Source: Allobrachymonas sp. (GTDB lineage: Bacteria > Pseudomonadota > Gammaproteobacteria > Burkholderiales > Burkholderiaceae_C). Taken from it: a DNA stretch of 15,553 nucleotides. The translations under genes and the position numbers were made by a program. The notes under the pieces are model-generated. The model did not search any database. It was not told the DNA's origin and was given only the letters and a program-made list of their open reading frames with translations. The stretch's first letter is position 1. Each line of letters begins with the position of its first letter. The DNA is taken from assembly GCA_017996515.1 (NCBI GenBank), contig JAGOGU010000016.1:1-15553 (forward strand), read 5' to 3'. Positions 15,158-15,553 of the stretch are shown here, one piece after another.

Positions 15158-15553
15158 ATGGATTCTGTCGCTTCAAACGTACCCTCTGCAGAAAGGGCTG
15201 CAATCATTCCTCGTGGAATGTTGCTGCCTGTGCAGGCGCTGACCATGGATTTCGTCTTCGAAACGGCAGCAGCCCTTGGCGCCGCCGGTTCTTCGCCATA
15301 TGCGCTGTCCGCTGGGGAGCAACTGTCACCTGAAATGACTTCCATGCACGTACAGTCAACTGCAAGAGCAGCAGAGGCTAATGCGGTTGCAGGGCCTGAT
15401 CTTTCTGGTATTTCGCGCGAGTTGGCCTCAAAAACGGTGCAAATGGTGCAGGGCCAGCAGCAAGCAAGCTCTTCGGCATCCGAGAGTGTCGAGGCAAGAA
15501 GCGCGCAAAGCTGCCAAGGCGTGCGTATTGGTGCCGTGGGCCTCATGCTGAGC
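15158..15553 (+). CDS. Probable CheW-like (PilI-type) protein, N-terminal part
   Basis: The frame is open to the window edge, giving 132 codons. Residues 1-118 are low in recognisable structure: an opening segment IIPRGMLLPVQALTMDFVFE, then an Ala/Ser/Gln-rich stretch with GQQQASSSASES. The last residues, CQGVRIGAVGLMLS (119-132), resemble the first strand of a CheW domain, which couples a receptor to a CheA-type kinase. Order after PilG-like and PilH-like genes supports a PilI-type role, but most of the domain is out of view. The start is uncertain: ATG 15158 has a weak GGCGG upstream, and ATG 15140 in the same frame would add six residues. It begins 49 bases after the PilH-like gene. Confidence 0.55.
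   Translation, partial: MDSVASNVPSAERAAIIPRGMLLPVQALTMDFVFETAAALGAAGSSPYALSAGEQLSPEMTSMHVQSTARAAEANAVAGPDLSGISRELASKTVQMVQGQQQASSSASESVEARSAQSCQGVRIGAVGLMLS

Noticed and set aside
15112..15546. Minus-strand frame of 144 codons at the right edge
   Set aside because: The plus strand here has an open frame in the expected operon position that reaches a CheW-like strand; the antisense product shows no motif.

Overview
The window reads as chromosomal DNA of a GC-rich betaproteobacterium, most likely Burkholderiales and possibly Comamonadaceae-like. This rests on the sequence style of the complex I subunits, on the gene order nuoN then a NUDIX hydrolase, and on a PilG/PilH/CheW-type cluster. The placement is inferred from family resemblance, not from a marker gene. 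No mobile element, tRNA, rRNA or CRISPR array is visible, and no stretch longer than about 220 bases lacks a gene.

Bases 1-10247 are the distal part of an NADH:ubiquinone oxidoreductase (complex I) operon, all on the plus strand: the 3' end of nuoF, then nuoG, H, I, J, K, L, M and N. The genes are packed tightly. Five junctions have stop and start codons overlapping by 4 bases (four are F/G, G/H, H/I and J/K; K/L overlaps only if an alternative NuoL start is used), and the other gaps are about 15 bases or less. NuoF and NuoG carry the NADH-side electron entry and Fe-S relay, NuoI carries the two clusters next to the quinone site, NuoH forms the quinone chamber, and NuoJ, K, L, M and N form the proton-pumping membrane arm. 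A NUDIX hydrolase of the ADP-ribose pyrophosphatase type (10247-10870) follows nuoN with a TGATG junction, so it is probably co-transcribed.

Bases 10879-11862 hold miaA (tRNA isopentenyltransferase) on the minus strand, converging on the NUDIX gene with only 8 bases between them. A region of about 217 bases (11863-12079) then separates miaA from the divergently oriented rng (ribonuclease G, 12080-13573). It contains a short ORF with a good ribosome binding site and a possible upstream extension of rng.

After an AT-rich intergenic region (13574-13732) comes the start of a type IV pilus-like (Pil-Chp) chemosensory cluster: a PilG-like response regulator with an unusual N-terminal extension, a stand-alone PilH-like receiver protein, and the first 132 codons of a gene that seems to enter a CheW-like domain just before the window ends. 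The expected receptor (PilJ-like) and CheA-type kinase would lie beyond the right edge.

Most of the window is conserved housekeeping sequence and I see no convincing undescribed system. The parts most worth a second look are the extended PilG-like protein with its partly seen CheW-like neighbour, and the short-ORF arrangement upstream of rng.
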